Positions 22,400 through 33,090 of a DNA stretch of 64,000 nucleotides are shown piece after piece. The notes below the pieces were generated by a model. That model searched no databases. It was not told where the DNA came from and saw only the letters and a program-made list of their open reading frames with translations. This stretch comes from Saccopteryx bilineata. Lineage: Eukaryota; Chordata; Mammalia; Chiroptera; Emballonuridae. The stretch lies in assembly GCF_036850765.1 (NCBI RefSeq), contig NC_089491.1, forward strand, positions 94,458,740-94,522,739, in the 5' to 3' direction. The first letter of the stretch is position 1. Each line of letters opens with the position of its first letter. A program made the position numbers and the translations under genes.

Positions 22400-22729
22400 C
22401 AAGCCTACCTCATTTTATGACCCTTTACTTGGTTATGCTTCACAGATACTGTGTTCTTTATACATCCCTTAACCAGCAAAAAAGATTACAACTCACTGAT
22501 GGCTCAGATGATGGTTAGCATAATTTAGCAATAAAGTATTTTTAATTGAGGTATGTAATTGTTCTTTTAGACATAATGTTAATGTACACTTAATGGACTA
22601 CAGTATAGTGTAAATATGCTTAGACATAACTTTTAGATGCACTGGGAAACCAAATATATATGATTCCACTTATTGTGATAGTCACACTATTGTGATGGTC
22701 TGGAATCCATCATCTCCGAGGTATGCCTG
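22400..22729. mobile_element. Tigger-family (Tc1/mariner) DNA transposon remnant
   Basis: The right end reads CATCTCCGAGGTATGCCTG and the left end CAAGCCTACCTCATTTTATG, the degraded CAGGCATACCTCG inverted repeats of Tigger elements. A TA dinucleotide sits at each outer edge (22398-22399 and 22730-22731). The interior (ACAACTCACTGATGGCTCAG, TAGCAATAAAGTATTTTTAA, AATGGACTACAGTATAGTGT) matches the well-known non-coding end sequences of this family. It is internally deleted with no transposase. Confidence 0.85.
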
Positions 22730-23165
22730 TATACTGGACACTCTCCTACCCACTGGGGACACCTAGATAAAGAAAATGCAGTGAGTCTTGGAGAGTCTTT
22801 ATAAATGTTCTCTCTACACAGACACAGCAAACCTCCCTCCAGGTTGCCAACACTGGAAGCCACAACCCAACCCAACAACCTCTTTATACTGTGGAGACAT
22901 TATCAGGGGAAGGTGAAGGTAGGGTCTTTGCTCCTCCATCTGCCCTGGGTCTCCTTGGACCTCCTTTTCTGAAGCCACAACAGAGTCATCTCTAGTCAAG
23001 ACTAACTCTTACAGTGCATACAGATAGAAGAGAATCACAGGGTCTGCCCCTAAATTATATACAGACTAGTGTCCCTAAACAAGCAAATTCAATGTTTCTT
23101 TAAGTGGCTTCTGTTTTACTAAGTAAAGAGTACTCATAACTCTAAGACTGAGAAAATGCAGTCAA
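22730..23165. other. Unique non-coding stretch
   Basis: Nothing recognised beyond short chance frames (63 and 61 codons on the minus strand). Confidence 0.4.
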
Positions 23166-23167
23166 TA

Positions 23168-24379
23168 AGGTGACCAACTTTTTACAATGAAAAGGAGTAC
23201 AGGCCCTGGCCGGTTGGCTCGGTGGTAGAGCGTTGGCCTGGCGTGCAGAAGTCTCAGGTTCGATTCCCGGCCAGGGCACACAGGAGAGGTGCCCATCTGC
23301 TTCTCCACCCCTCCTCCCCTCCTTCCTCTCTGTCTCTCTCTTCCCCTCCCGCAGCCGAGCCTCCATTGGAGCAAAAGATGGCCCGAGAGCTGGGGATGGC
23401 TCCTTGGCCTCTGCCCCAGGTGCTAGAGTGGCTCTGTTCGTGACAGAGCGACACCCCAGATGGGCAGAGCATCACCCTCTGGTGGGCAAGCCGGGTGGAT
23501 CCCGGTTGGGTGAATGCGGGAGTCTGTCTGACTGCCTCCCCATTTCCAGCTTCAGAAAAAAAAAAAAGGGAGGACAAAAATAAATTGAAGAAAACAATAT
23601 CATAAATAAAAGAAACATTTTATTTATTTCACCAATAATACACTATAATATGATAAATGCATAAAAAAACATTTGTAATATTTTATATTGTAATTTTGCT
23701 TACATGCCTATTAATTTTTAATAATAATTGTAAGAAAAAAGTATTCATTTAGTGAAACTAAATATCAAACAAAAACACTAATTTGGAGTAATATTTGGGT
23801 GTATTTATCATTTTCTAATTTAAAAACGTCTGTTTTATGCAACTATTTAATCAAAATGCATTATTAATAGATATGGTTTGAGGTTAGATTTTCGCTTTAA
23901 AACTCGAATTTCAGAAAAATACTTGTAAATAAAATTAAACGTACTTGGAAATTATTAAATAAATAATGAATTAATAAAACGTGAATTGTGCTTACCTGTC
24001 TATGATTGAATATTCACTGAGAAAGAAATAATCATGAGTCTACAATGTTGTATGTGCCCTGTTATGTTTCAGTAAGAAGTACACAAAGCCATTTGCGAGC
24101 TCGGTATATTGTGCGCCCTCTCAAGGTCTCCTATGTGGAGCGCATGCGTCTCGTAATCACGTCTGGCCACACTGTACTGATCCTTGATGAATCATCATGT
24201 CAAATACAAATATGTCACATCACACGCAATAGATTGACTCTTGCATCTATCGATTATGGACATCTACAGATTAGTCTTCCAATATCAAAAAGAAGGACAT
24301 GTAGGAGGACACTTTTTGAGGGAGGACAGAACTTACAAAAGAAGGATTGTCCTCCCTAAAGGAAGACAATTGGTCACTT
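23168..24379. mobile_element. Putative TA-flanked DNA transposon, interrupted by a SINE
   Basis: The left edge AGGTGACCAACTTTTTACAA and the reverse complement of the right edge (AAGTGACCAATTGTCTTCCT) begin an imperfect inverted repeat of about 33 bp ending in GGGAGGACA-like sequence on both sides. TA lies outside each end (23166-23167, 24380-24381). The SINE at 23202 splits the left repeat. Without it the element would be about 840 bp. The left interior is very AT-rich and the right (24080-24200) CpG-rich. A 104-codon frame (24045-24359) has no recognisable domain. Family unknown to me. Confidence 0.5.
23202..23563 (+). mobile_element. GC-rich bat SINE (GGCCCTGGCCGG type), full length
   Basis: It begins GGCCCTGGCCGGTTGGCTCG and has a tRNA-like A box (TGGTAGAGCG) and B box (GGTTCGATTCC). 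The TGCTTCTCCACCCC link, a TCTC tract and the body ending TTTCCAGCTTCAG plus poly-A follow. The body carries CACCCTCTGGTGGG (23473-23486), a degenerate CTCF-core-like site. Imperfect flanks GAAAAGGAGTACA (23189-23201) and AAAAGGGAGGACA (23564-23576) are the likely target duplication. Confidence 0.92.
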
Positions 24380-24383
24380 TACA

Positions 24384-24844
24384 ATCAACTACAGTATCAA
24401 CTGATCTATTTTTAAAAAGAGTCAGGGTCATAGAGAAAACAGAGAATTGTCTAAAATACCAGAGCAGGAAATGATGATTTTCTGGCAACTACCCCTCTTT
24501 TCACAAAAGCTAAGGATGGATCTGTTCTTTTGATATCTGGGGCAAAACTCATTAATGCACCATGTTGTGGGGCAGAGGAAGAGACAGAAGAGATTCTCAG
24601 TTGGTGAAAATGACCAATGAACTTTGAACAGTGGCTTTTTATTCTATTTTTTTATCTTCTTCTTCATAGAAGCTATAGTGTGTGTTAGGTGTGTGTGTGT
24701 ATGTGTGTGTAAACAGAAAAAAGAAATTGAAACAAACCTTCACAGTCTTCATTACTTTAAGTGTTTCACAGTCTAATCAAGAAAATGAACAAGTAAATGG
24801 CAATAATCACAAAACAGTACATCATGCTTCATATCAGAAGTGTT
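24384..24844. other. Unique stretch with a (GT)n microsatellite
   Basis: No gene. A short GT/TATG repeat lies at about 24683-24712, and the remainder is unremarkable. Confidence 0.5.
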
Positions 24845-24852
24845 GTGTAGGC

Positions 24853-25147
24853 CAGTGGTCCCCAAACCCTGGGCCGTGGACCGGTACCGGTCCATGGGCC
24901 ATTTGGTACCAGTCCACAAAGAAAGAATAAATAACTTACATTATTTTCATTTTATTTATATTTAAGTCTGAACAATGTTTTATTTTTAGAAAATGACCAG
25001 ATTTCCTGTTACATCCATCTAAGTCTCACTCTTGACGCTTGTCTCAGTCATATGATACATTTATCCATCCCATCCTAAAGGCCAGTCCGTGAAAATATTT
25101 TCTGAAATTAAACCGGTCTGTGGCCCAAAAAAGGTTGGGGACCACTG
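24853..25147. mobile_element. Non-autonomous hAT MITE with 8-bp flanks
   Basis: The ends CAGTGGTCCCCAAACCCTGG and, at the right, GGTTGGGGACCACTG form inverted repeats. Inside the left end lies the palindromic GGACCGGTACCGGTCC. Flanking octamers GTGTAGGC (24845-24852) and GTATAGGT (25148-25155) match at 6 of 8 positions, consistent with an aged hAT target duplication. There is no coding capacity in about 295 bp. It lies only about 115 bp from the larger hAT element. Confidence 0.88.
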
Positions 25148-25254
25148 GTATAGGTGCTGAGGCACCTGGAAAACACCAGGTGAAGACAGTGAAGACTTCA
25201 CAGAACAGGTGATGTTCAATTGACTCCTGAAGGACAAGTAGGAACTTTCAGATA

Positions 25255-25262
25255 CCTTAGGG
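25255..25262. repeat. left 8-bp target duplication of the hAT element
   Basis: CCTTAGGG here is repeated exactly at 28735-28742. An 8-bp duplication is characteristic of hAT transposition and fixes the element ends at 25263 and 28734. Confidence 0.92.
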
Positions 25263-25329
25263 CAGGGGTTGGGAACCTTTTTGGCTGAAAGAGCCATAAA
25301 CACCACATATTTTAAAATGTAATTTTGTG

Positions 25330-25698
25330 GCCCTGGCCGGTTGGCTCAGCGGTAGAGCGTCGGCCTGGCGTGCGGGGGACCCGGGTTTGATTCCCGGCCA
25401 GGGCACATAGGAGAAGCGCACATTTGCTTCTCCACTCCCCCCCTCCTCCTTCCTCTCTGTCTCTCTCTTCCCCTCCCGCAGCCAAGGCTCCATTGGAGCA
25501 AAGATGGCCCGGGCGCTGGAGATGGCTCCTTGGCCTCTGCCCCAGGCACTAGAGTGGCTCTGGTCGTGGCAGAGCGATGCCCCGGAGGGGCAGAGCATCG
25601 CCCCCTGGTGGGCGTGCCGGGTGGATCCCGGTCGGGTGCATGCAGGAGTCTGTCTGACTGTCTCTCCCTGTTTCCAGCTTCAGAAAAATACAAAAAAA
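25330..25698 (+). mobile_element. GC-rich bat SINE inserted in the hAT element
   Basis: Same family as 23202. The perfect 16-bp duplication AAAATGTAATTTTGTG flanks it (25314-25329 and 25699-25714), and the duplicated bases belong to the hAT end. The A/B boxes are well preserved and the body has CGCCCCCTGGTGGG (25599-25612). This copy carries a single copy of that box. Confidence 0.96.
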
Positions 25699-25808
25699 AA
25701 AATGTAATTTTGTGAGAGCCATACAATATGTTTAACACTAACTACAAGTAAATGTGTGCATTTTATGTAAGACCAACACTTTTAAAGTACAATAAGTCTC
25801 TGAATTCT

Positions 25809-26422
25809 CTTTTTTTTATAGTTCTGTTTCTTTTTTTTTTTTAATAAATTTTTATTAATGGTAATGGGATGACATTAATAAATCAGGGTACATATATTCA
25901 AAGAAAACATGTCTAGGTTATTTTGTCATTAAATTATGTTGCATACCCCTCGCCCAAAGTCAGATTGTCCTCCGCCACCCTCTATCTAGTTCTCTGTGCC
26001 CCTCCCCCTCCCCCTAACTCTCTCCCTCCCTCCCTCCCATGTCCTCCCTCCCCCCACCCCTGGTAACCACCACACTCTTATCCATGTCTCTTAGTCTCGT
26101 TTTTATGTTCCACCAATGTATGGAATCATGTAGTTCTTGTTTTTTTCTGATTTGCTTATTTCACTCCGTATAATGTTATCAAGATCCCACCATTTTGCTG
26201 TAAATGATCTGATGTCATCATTTCTTATGGCTGAGTAGTATTCCATAGTGTATATGTGCCACATCTTCTTTATCCAGTCTTCTATTGAAGGGCTTTTTGG
26301 TTGTTTCCATGTCTTGGCCACTGTGAACAGTGCTGCAATGAACATGGGGCTACATGTGTCTTCACGTATCAATGTTTCTGAGGTTTTGGGGTATATACCC
26401 AGTAGAGGGATTGCTGGGTCAT
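25809..26422 (-). mobile_element. 5'-truncated young L1 (about 0.6 kb) inserted in the hAT element
   Basis: On the plus strand it shows a T-rich tail, the 3' UTR end (GGGATGACATTAATAAATCA), C-rich tracts, then the ORF2 C-terminus reading minus (an 89-codon open frame ending near 26103). It breaks at GGATTGCTGGGTCAT. The octamer TGAATTCT flanks it at 25801-25808 and 26423-26430. ATAG-type bases between the left duplication and the T-run may be tail sequence. Confidence 0.9.
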
Positions 26423-26487
26423 TGAATTCTTTTTAATAACGTTGTTATGCTGTTGCTAACCAATGATGAATAAAGTACTTCTTACCG

Positions 26488-28422
26488 TTAATGTGACTTC
26501 TGGTGCTGCATGGTTTTGCTGATGGCTTTGTAGTCTGGTTGATATGTAGTGAGGTTAAGCTTCATGTAGGCGTTGAAACTTCTATCCATTAAACATGATT
26601 GTAGTTTGGTCTTAACATTCTTTAGATGTGAGAAAGACTGCTCACATGCATATGTAGAGCCAAACATTGCCAGTACAGCAATACTCACACGCTACAGTGT
26701 GTTGTATGTACCCAGAAGCACATTCCAAGTTTTGACAATCAGCTGGTCCATGGGTTGAAGTTGTTTCATTTCTCCCCACTTGTGTTTGCTCGCCAACTCT
26801 GCTTACTGTCGTGCAAGTCTTCCCAGATCTTTATTCATTGACTTGAACTTATTCACCCACATGTCTGAGGCCTTCAGGTCAACAGCTTATAGTTCAAAAT
26901 CTCTGACAGAGACACCGGGGATGTAACTCAGGTTGGCGCTGTCCACTGCACACTCGTGTGGATGGGTGAAGAACTTAAAAAGACAAATGTGCTCACAAAA
27001 TTCTCCAAAGCGTGCTTTGAATGACTGAAGGAGATTAGATGTGAAGCCTGCTAGCTGCTGGAGATCAAGATGTTGAGCAGCGTCACTTGCTGTGCATGCA
27101 TCTTTAAACTCTCCCAGTTTTTCAAAGTGTAGTAAACGACCTGTTTCAATGTCAGCGATGAAGAGTTCCAGCTTGTTTTCAAATGCAAACACTGCTTGTT
27201 GCAGGGATAAGACTGTATTTCCAACACCTTGCATTTTCACATTGAGCTGGTTCAGATGTTCAGTCATGTCCATGAGATAGTAGAACTTCAGAAGCCACTC
27301 AGTGTTAGCTAACTCAGGATGCTTGACGTTTTTCATTTCAAGAAAAGTCCAGATTTCCCTCAGACAAGCCGCAAAACCACTGAGTACCTTCCCTCTTGAC
27401 AACAAACGCACATTGCTGTGCAGAAGCAGACCAGGATAATTATTCCCAACTTCATCCAGCAGTGTTTTAAGTGTTTTAAACTGGTGATCATTTAAAGCTT
27501 GGGCAACAATAAAGTTGACCACCCAAATGACCAGCGACATCACCTCACCAAGCTGCTCGCCACACATCTGAGCACAAAGCACCTCCTGATGTAGGATGCA
27601 GTGAAAACTTAGGATGGGTATCTTTTCATGTTCAAGAAGAAGTGCTACAAATCCTCTGTTTTTCCCCACCATGTACAGTACACACCAAAATAAGTTTATC
27701 CATCAGTAGATTTTTTTCTTTAGCGAACTCAGTGAAAGACTTGAATAAATCTTCCCCTCTTGTTGTCTCTTTCATAGGCAAACAGCAAGACTTTCCTCAC
27801 GTAGTGTGTCACCGACAGCATACCTTGCAATCACGCTGAACTGGGATAAATGGCTTACGTCTGTTGACTCATTCAAAGTGAGAGAAAAGAATGGTGCTGC
27901 ATTTATGTCCTTCACTTGTGTTGCCTCAATTTGGTGTGCCATTGTGATGGTACAATCGTGAACAGTTCTTGCCAACAGAGGCATGTCTTTTATTCATTTG
28001 ATTATCTTGTCTTTATCCGAAAAGTCGTCAAAAAGTTCATTGGCAACATCAAGCATGAATGTTTGGGCATACTCCCCATCTGTGAATGGCTTTCCGTTTC
28101 TCACAATTGCTAAAGCACCAGCAAAGCTAGTCGAATTCCAGTCACCTTGTTGGGTCCAAACACGGAGTTGCTACTCACTAGCTTGCACTCTGCACAGTAG
28201 CTCTTGACATGCTTTCTTCCTGCTGTCCCCTGCTGGATATTTCGATGCAAATGTAATATGGTGTGTGTCAAAGTGCTGCTTTATATTTCACCGTTTCATA
28301 GATGCAATTTTATCATTGCATATTAGACACACTGCAGAACCTGCTCTCTCCACAAAGGCGAATTCCTCTGTCCATTCCTGCTGAAAAGTACGATACTCCT
28401 CATCTTTTTTTCTTTTAGCCAT
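26488..28422 (-). pseudogene. hAT transposase pseudogene, BED finger to dimerisation domain (GTF2IRD2/Charlie-like)
   Basis: Transposases of this class bind the element ends through an N-terminal BED zinc finger and cut and paste DNA with an RNase-H-like core. Start is the ATG at 28422 (MAKRKKDEEYRTF). BED features follow: W/F-rich start, CLIC, then HFDTHH with its histidines. A catalytic-region motif SLTLNESTD lies near 27860-27885, with Asn where hAT enzymes usually have Asp. A 261-codon open piece (26887-27672, starting MVGKNRGF) covers the insertion-domain region with HCILHQE. The C-terminal hAT dimerisation motif ACEQSFSHLKNVKTKLQSCL is at 26488-26688. In-frame stops occur after MKR, after ASE and after KIIK. 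Frame changes occur near 27775 and 27670, the latter removing the usual TDGAP segment. It resembles the domesticated mammalian GTF2IRD2 tail and ZBED-like proteins, but this copy is dead. Confidence 0.9.
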
Positions 28423-28772
28423 CTTCTTCATCAAAAAGGTTTTTGCAATGAGCTAGCTGACTACTTGATTAAAAGGAGAATAGTTTACTTCCTGACCTTA
28501 AAATGACCCATGTACCTTATTCATTATCCAATAAAAATTTGGTGTTGTCTTGGAGGACAGCTGTGATTGGTTCTAGCCACTCACAACTATGAACATGAGC
28601 AGTAAGAAATAAATGGATTGTAATACATGAGAATGTTTTATATTTTTAACGTTATTATTTTTTTTATTAAAGATTTGTCTGCGAGCCAGATGCAATCATC
28701 AAATGGCTCGCGAGCCATAGGTTCCTAACCCTTGCCTTAGGGGATCAAAGCCATTCCTGCTCTGCTTAGGTG

Positions 28773-28938
28773 AGTGGTTCTCAAGCTTTAGCATGCATAA
28801 AGGCATAGAGAATTTATTAAAGCACAGATTGTTGGGCCTCACTCTGAAATCTCTGACTGAACAAGTCTGAGGTGGGCCTATGAATTTGCAGGGTGCTCTT
28901 CATAAGTGTTGCTGATGCTAAGAACTGGGGGCTTCAGT
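28773..28938 (+). mobile_element. MER5A-like hAT-Charlie MITE, degraded
   Basis: GAGTGGTTCTCAAGCTTTAG, then AGCACAGATTGTTGGGCCTC, TCTGAGGTGGGCCTATGAAT, TTGCAGGGTGCTC and GTTGCTGATGCTAAGAACTG follow the MER5 order. The right inverted repeat is too worn to define. An ancient placental-wide repeat. Confidence 0.75.
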
Positions 28939-30235
28939 GTAGGGTGAGATAAGATATGTGGAGAAACAGGCAGGACCTGGATCATAAGGGCCCCTGGGGC
29001 TCATGCAGAGACCATTCCTTATCTGAACAGAAAGGACCTGCAGATAGGTTTTAAGCTACAAAGTATAATGATCATATTGTGTTTTAAGAGGGCAACTCTG
29101 GTGGAAGTATAGAGGAAAAGGAAAGTTTTAACCTTGATTCTAGTAATCCACTCAGGAAGTTATGAATTAAAACAAAAGGCCTGGACAGTGATGAGGAAGT
29201 TGAGGCTGGATCTGAGGTTGTTTACATGAAAATGAGAACAGAAGCTTGGTATCCTGAGCTATCCTCTCTAAGGGGTGAAATAAACCAATAGTCTCCTTTG
29301 CCTCTAGAAATGTATGGTTGTTCTCTTCCCTTATTAAAATATGCATGATGTATCTTCTGGGAAAGGACACACAGATTTTAGTATCATTTACTTAACAGCT
29401 ATGGTTTTCTTATTCTTTTTTCTCAAGAAAAAGGGAAGCATCTTTATTTGGTGAAGGGTACACTTGTGAGTCTTCCACATACATTTTTGTTACATGCAAA
29501 GCCTTGGGGTAGGGGGGCCTGGGAAACAAATGGGGTAGGGTTGGAGGGGTGGAGGCTGTGTGACAAGAGAAGGCTGGAGTAGCACAGACTAGTGATGTAG
29601 AGAAGGAAAGAGTGGTAAAAATACCAAAAGTTGGTGCACCTCCAAGGAATGAAATGAAAATTTCTAGGAAACCTGAAGAGTATTCAGTAGGTGGTTGAAT
29701 TTCCTATAGAATATGCTAGATGAAAGTAGTATAAAATAATAGCAGTAACAGTAATAAGAGCTAATATTTATTTATGGTTACTGTCTTAGCCTGGGTTCCC
29801 CCAGTAACAGAACTTGAGACAGAGGCTCACATGCTGATTGATTTAGGAATGGGACCTAAAGGAGCAGGAGTGCAGAAGTGGGGGTGGCTTGGGAATGGGG
29901 AAAACCAATCCCAGGCAAGAAGATAAACTGGCCCCTGTTCACTCCATCCTATGGGATCTAGTCTGCCATATGCTTCTCAGACTCTTCCACCCTCCCAGGA
30001 AAGAAAAAGGACAAGTTTCAGCCATGGACCACTTTGTCCTAGTGATCAAGGGCTGATCCAGTGGATATTAAATCTCTTGCACTTCTGAGTTGCACACACA
30101 AAAGTGTCCTCTGCAGGTGTCAGAGAAGCTGTGGGAAGGTGATGAGAATGATAAGGAGCTTTTAGGTAACACCTGCTCCATGTGTCACCATGAGAGGAAA
30201 GCGTATGTGATGGTATGTGAAGTGTCTAGTACACT
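28939..30235. other. Unique non-coding stretch
   Basis: No gene. Around 29786-29880 the text TTAGCCTGGGTTCCCCCAGT and following has the feel of an old repeat edge, but I cannot name it. Confidence 0.4.
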
Positions 30236-30237
30236 TT

Positions 30238-30455
30238 TGATGGGTCAGGTCTTGAGCTCTTTGCATGCATTCTTTTATTTAACCCATACAGCAATCTTCT
30301 AAAGCAGGCTTTACTATCCCCACATTATAGAAGGGAAAAATAAAGTTTAGAGGCCCAAAATAAGACAGCTAGAAAGTGGCAGCATTAGAACGCAAATCAA
30401 CTTCTTTCTGGCTTCAAAGCCCAATCTTAACCACAGTATTAGGCTGTATGAAACA
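30238..30455 (+). mobile_element. MIR SINE, degraded
   Basis: GAGCTCTTTGCATGCATTCT, TTTAACCCATACAGCAATCT, CCCCACATTATAGAAGGGAA, GACAGCTAGAAAGTGGCAGC and AAAGCCCAATCTTAACCACA occur in MIR order on the plus strand. Confidence 0.8.
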
Positions 30456-30609
30456 CATTAAACTATAGGGTAACTTGTAAAGTCAGTTGAGAAAGCCCTA
30501 TCAACAGACTTCAAAATCCTTGTTAATGTTATTTCTATCCTAGAAATCTAAGTTAAGAAAATAATCAGAAATGTGCACAAATTAATATTTATCCCAATTG
30601 TATTTAAAA

Positions 30610-30650
30610 TAGATAGTTGATAGATGATAGATAGACAGATAGATAGATGT
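30610..30650. repeat. (GATA)n microsatellite, imperfect
   Basis: AGTTGATAGATGATAGATAG and the following GACAGATAGATAG form a short tetranucleotide tract in an AT-rich setting. Confidence 0.85.
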
Positions 30651-31540
30651 AAATAAATATGTAAATGTATATGCACACCTAATGGAGAATTGTGCAATTA
30701 TTTAAAATGAATATAAAAAATAATAACATATAGAAATACTTACGATAAGAGTTTAAGAAAATACATATAGCCTATAGAACACATAGTATGAGTTTAACAC
30801 CATATAACAATCAAATATCAATACATAGAAAAAAAGACAAAGTAGACAAAATGTTTAAGTAAGTGGCAAGAAACTACAATTTAATTTTTTTTCTTTATAC
30901 CTCTCAATGTTTTCTAAATTTTCCACAAAAACAAGTATTTTATGATCGGTGACATTTTTATGTTAGTTTAATATGCAGTGAGTGAAGTGACTGTTACATA
31001 CCAGGGACTCCGCATTGATGCCCTAGATCACTGTCCAGCACCAAGCTGGTTAGATAGTCCTGTCCTGTACCCATCACAGCAGCTGCTCTCATTGCTGACA
31101 CTGAGGAAGAGTCCTCTGTGGCTAAGAGAAGGCTGTGTGTTCTCACAAAGTCTCTTTCAAAACACTGTACATGGAACTGAGAGTTGTGTCTCTACTTCTA
31201 AACTCCAGAGATGGCTCTGCCACCCTAAGCTGGGCATCACTGCAGCCTGGCCACTACTCTCTGTGTCCACAGCAAGGCCAATATTCCTGGAATGCTCATG
31301 TTTGAGAATTTAACTAGGTGCAGCCCTGGTGCAGGTCTAGTCTGTAAAGATGAGCATTCTGTCCTGGGTGAGGCTAGAACTCCTGAATTCCCTAGAGTCC
31401 CTGGCACCTTCCCAGTACCTAGAGAGATGAGAATGTGGGAGGAAGAAAGGGCAGGGGTTCATACCTTCTCAACATTTACTAATTCCGCTAGTGGTGGCTC
31501 TACTTTCACACCCTACCTGCCCAATTTCTGTCATTGCCAA
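30651..31540. other. Unique non-coding stretch
   Basis: No gene recognised. Plus frames of 111 codons (30978-31313) and 83 codons (31292-31543) overlap each other in different frames and show no domain. Confidence 0.4.
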
Positions 31541-31554
31541 TAAAAAGATTCTTT

Positions 31555-33090
31555 ATTATTAATTTTAATGGGGTGACTGATCAATCAGGGTACATAGGTT
31601 CAGAGAAAACATCTCCAGGTTATTTTGACATTTGATTATGTTGCATACACATCACCCAAAGTCAAATTGTCTTCCATCACCTTCTATCTGGTTTTCTTTG
31701 TGCCTCTTCCCTCCCTCACCTCCTTCCTCTCCTCCCTCCCCCACCCCACCCCCAGTAACCACCACACTCTTGTCCATGTCCCTGAGTCTCATTTTTATAT
31801 CCCACCTATGTATGGAATCATATAGTTCTTAGTTTTTTCTAATTTACTTATCTTCACTCAGTATAATGATATCAAGGTTCACCCATGTTGTTGTAAATGA
31901 TCCGAAGTCATCATTTCTTATGGCTGAGTAGTATTTCATAGTATATGTGTACCACATCTTCTTTATCCAGTCATCTATTGAAGTGCTTTTTGGTTGTTTC
32001 CATGTCTTGGCCACTGTGAACAATGCTGCAATGAACATGGGGCTGCATGTTTCTTTATGTACCAGTGCTTTTGAGTTTTGGGGGTATATACCCAGTAGAG
32101 GGATTGCTCGGTCATATGGTAGTTCTATTTTTAATTTTTTGAGGAACCACCATACTTTTTTCCATAATGGTTGTACTACTTTACATTCCCACCAACAGTG
32201 GATGAGGGTTTCTTTTTCTCTGGAGCCTCTCCAACACTTGTTATTACCTGTCTTGTTGATAATAGCTAATCTAACAGGTGTGAGGTGGTATCTCATTGTA
32301 GTTTTGATTTGCATTTCTTTAATAGCTAATGAAGATAAGCATCTTTTTGTATATCTGTTGGCCATTTGTATTTCTTCCTGGGAGAAGTGTCTGTTCATGT
32401 CCTCTTCCCATTTTTTTATTGGATTGTTTGCTTATTGTTGAGTTTTATGAGTTCTTTGTATATTTTGGATATTAAGCCCTTATCTTAGCTGTTGTTTGAA
32501 AATATCATCTCCCATTTAGTTGACTGTCTGTTTGTTTTGCTATCAGTTTCTCTTGCTGTGCAAAAGCTTCTTAGTCTGACGTGGCCCCATTCATTTAACG
32601 TAATACACTATATCAACAAAACAAAGAACAAAAACCATATGATCTTATCAATAGATGCAGGAAAGGCATTCAATAAAATACAACACCATTTTATGGTTAA
32701 AACACTCAACAAAATGGGTATAGAAGGAAAATATCTCAACATAATAAAGGCCATTTATGATAAACCATCAGCTAACATCATATTAAATGGCATAAAACTG
32801 AGGACTTTTCCCCTAAAATGAGAAACAAGACAACACTGTCCACTCTCTCTGCTCTTATTCAATGTAGTACTGGAAGTTCTAGCCAGAGCAATCGGACAAG
32901 AAAACAGAATAAAAGGCATTCATATTGGGAAAGAAGAAGTAAAGGTTTCACATTTTGCAGATGATATGATCCTATACATCGAAAACCCTGAAGACTCCAC
33001 AAAAAGACTACTAGAAACAATAAACCAATACAGTAAGGTCACAGGATACAAAATTAATATACAAAAGTCCATGCCTTTCTATATGCCAAC
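31555..33090. mobile_element. L1 insertion with 5' inversion (twin priming)
   Basis: 31555-32598 is a minus-strand L1 3' end, with 3' UTR then the ORF2 C-terminus (184 codons open at 31844-32398). At 32599 the sequence switches to plus-strand L1 RT sequence up to about 33090. That part includes [15 protein letters not shown] and, near 32955, [16 protein letters not shown]. The pair is flanked by near-identical AAAAGATTCTTTAT (31543-31556) and AAAAGATTCTTAT (33091-33103). One target duplication around two opposed pieces indicates a single twin-primed event. The two pieces lack the L1 stretch that normally joins them (about 0.8 kb). Confidence 0.92.

Larger units (their letters stand above)
25263..28734 (-). 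mobile_element. hAT (Charlie-like) DNA transposon with transposase pseudogene, both ends present
   Basis: Imperfect inverted ends: left CAGGGGTTGGGAACCTTTTT, right (reverse complement) CAAGGGTTAGGAACCTATGG. A second inverted motif, GAGCCAT, lies just inside both. The perfect octamer CCTTAGGG flanks it. Its coding strand is minus (26488-28422). Two later insertions sit between the gene's 3' end and the left terminus: a SINE (25330-25698) and an L1 tail (25809-26422). Without them the element would be about 2.5 kb, a usual autonomous hAT size. Confidence 0.93.

Noticed and set aside
23254..23577. 107-codon minus frame resembling a proline/serine protein
   Set aside because: It is the reverse strand of the SINE body and repeats with each SINE copy.
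25330..25405. tRNA gene (A box and GGTTTGATTCCCGG B box)
   Set aside because: It is the head of a SINE with a target duplication. The tRNA fold is incomplete and the body and A-tail follow directly.
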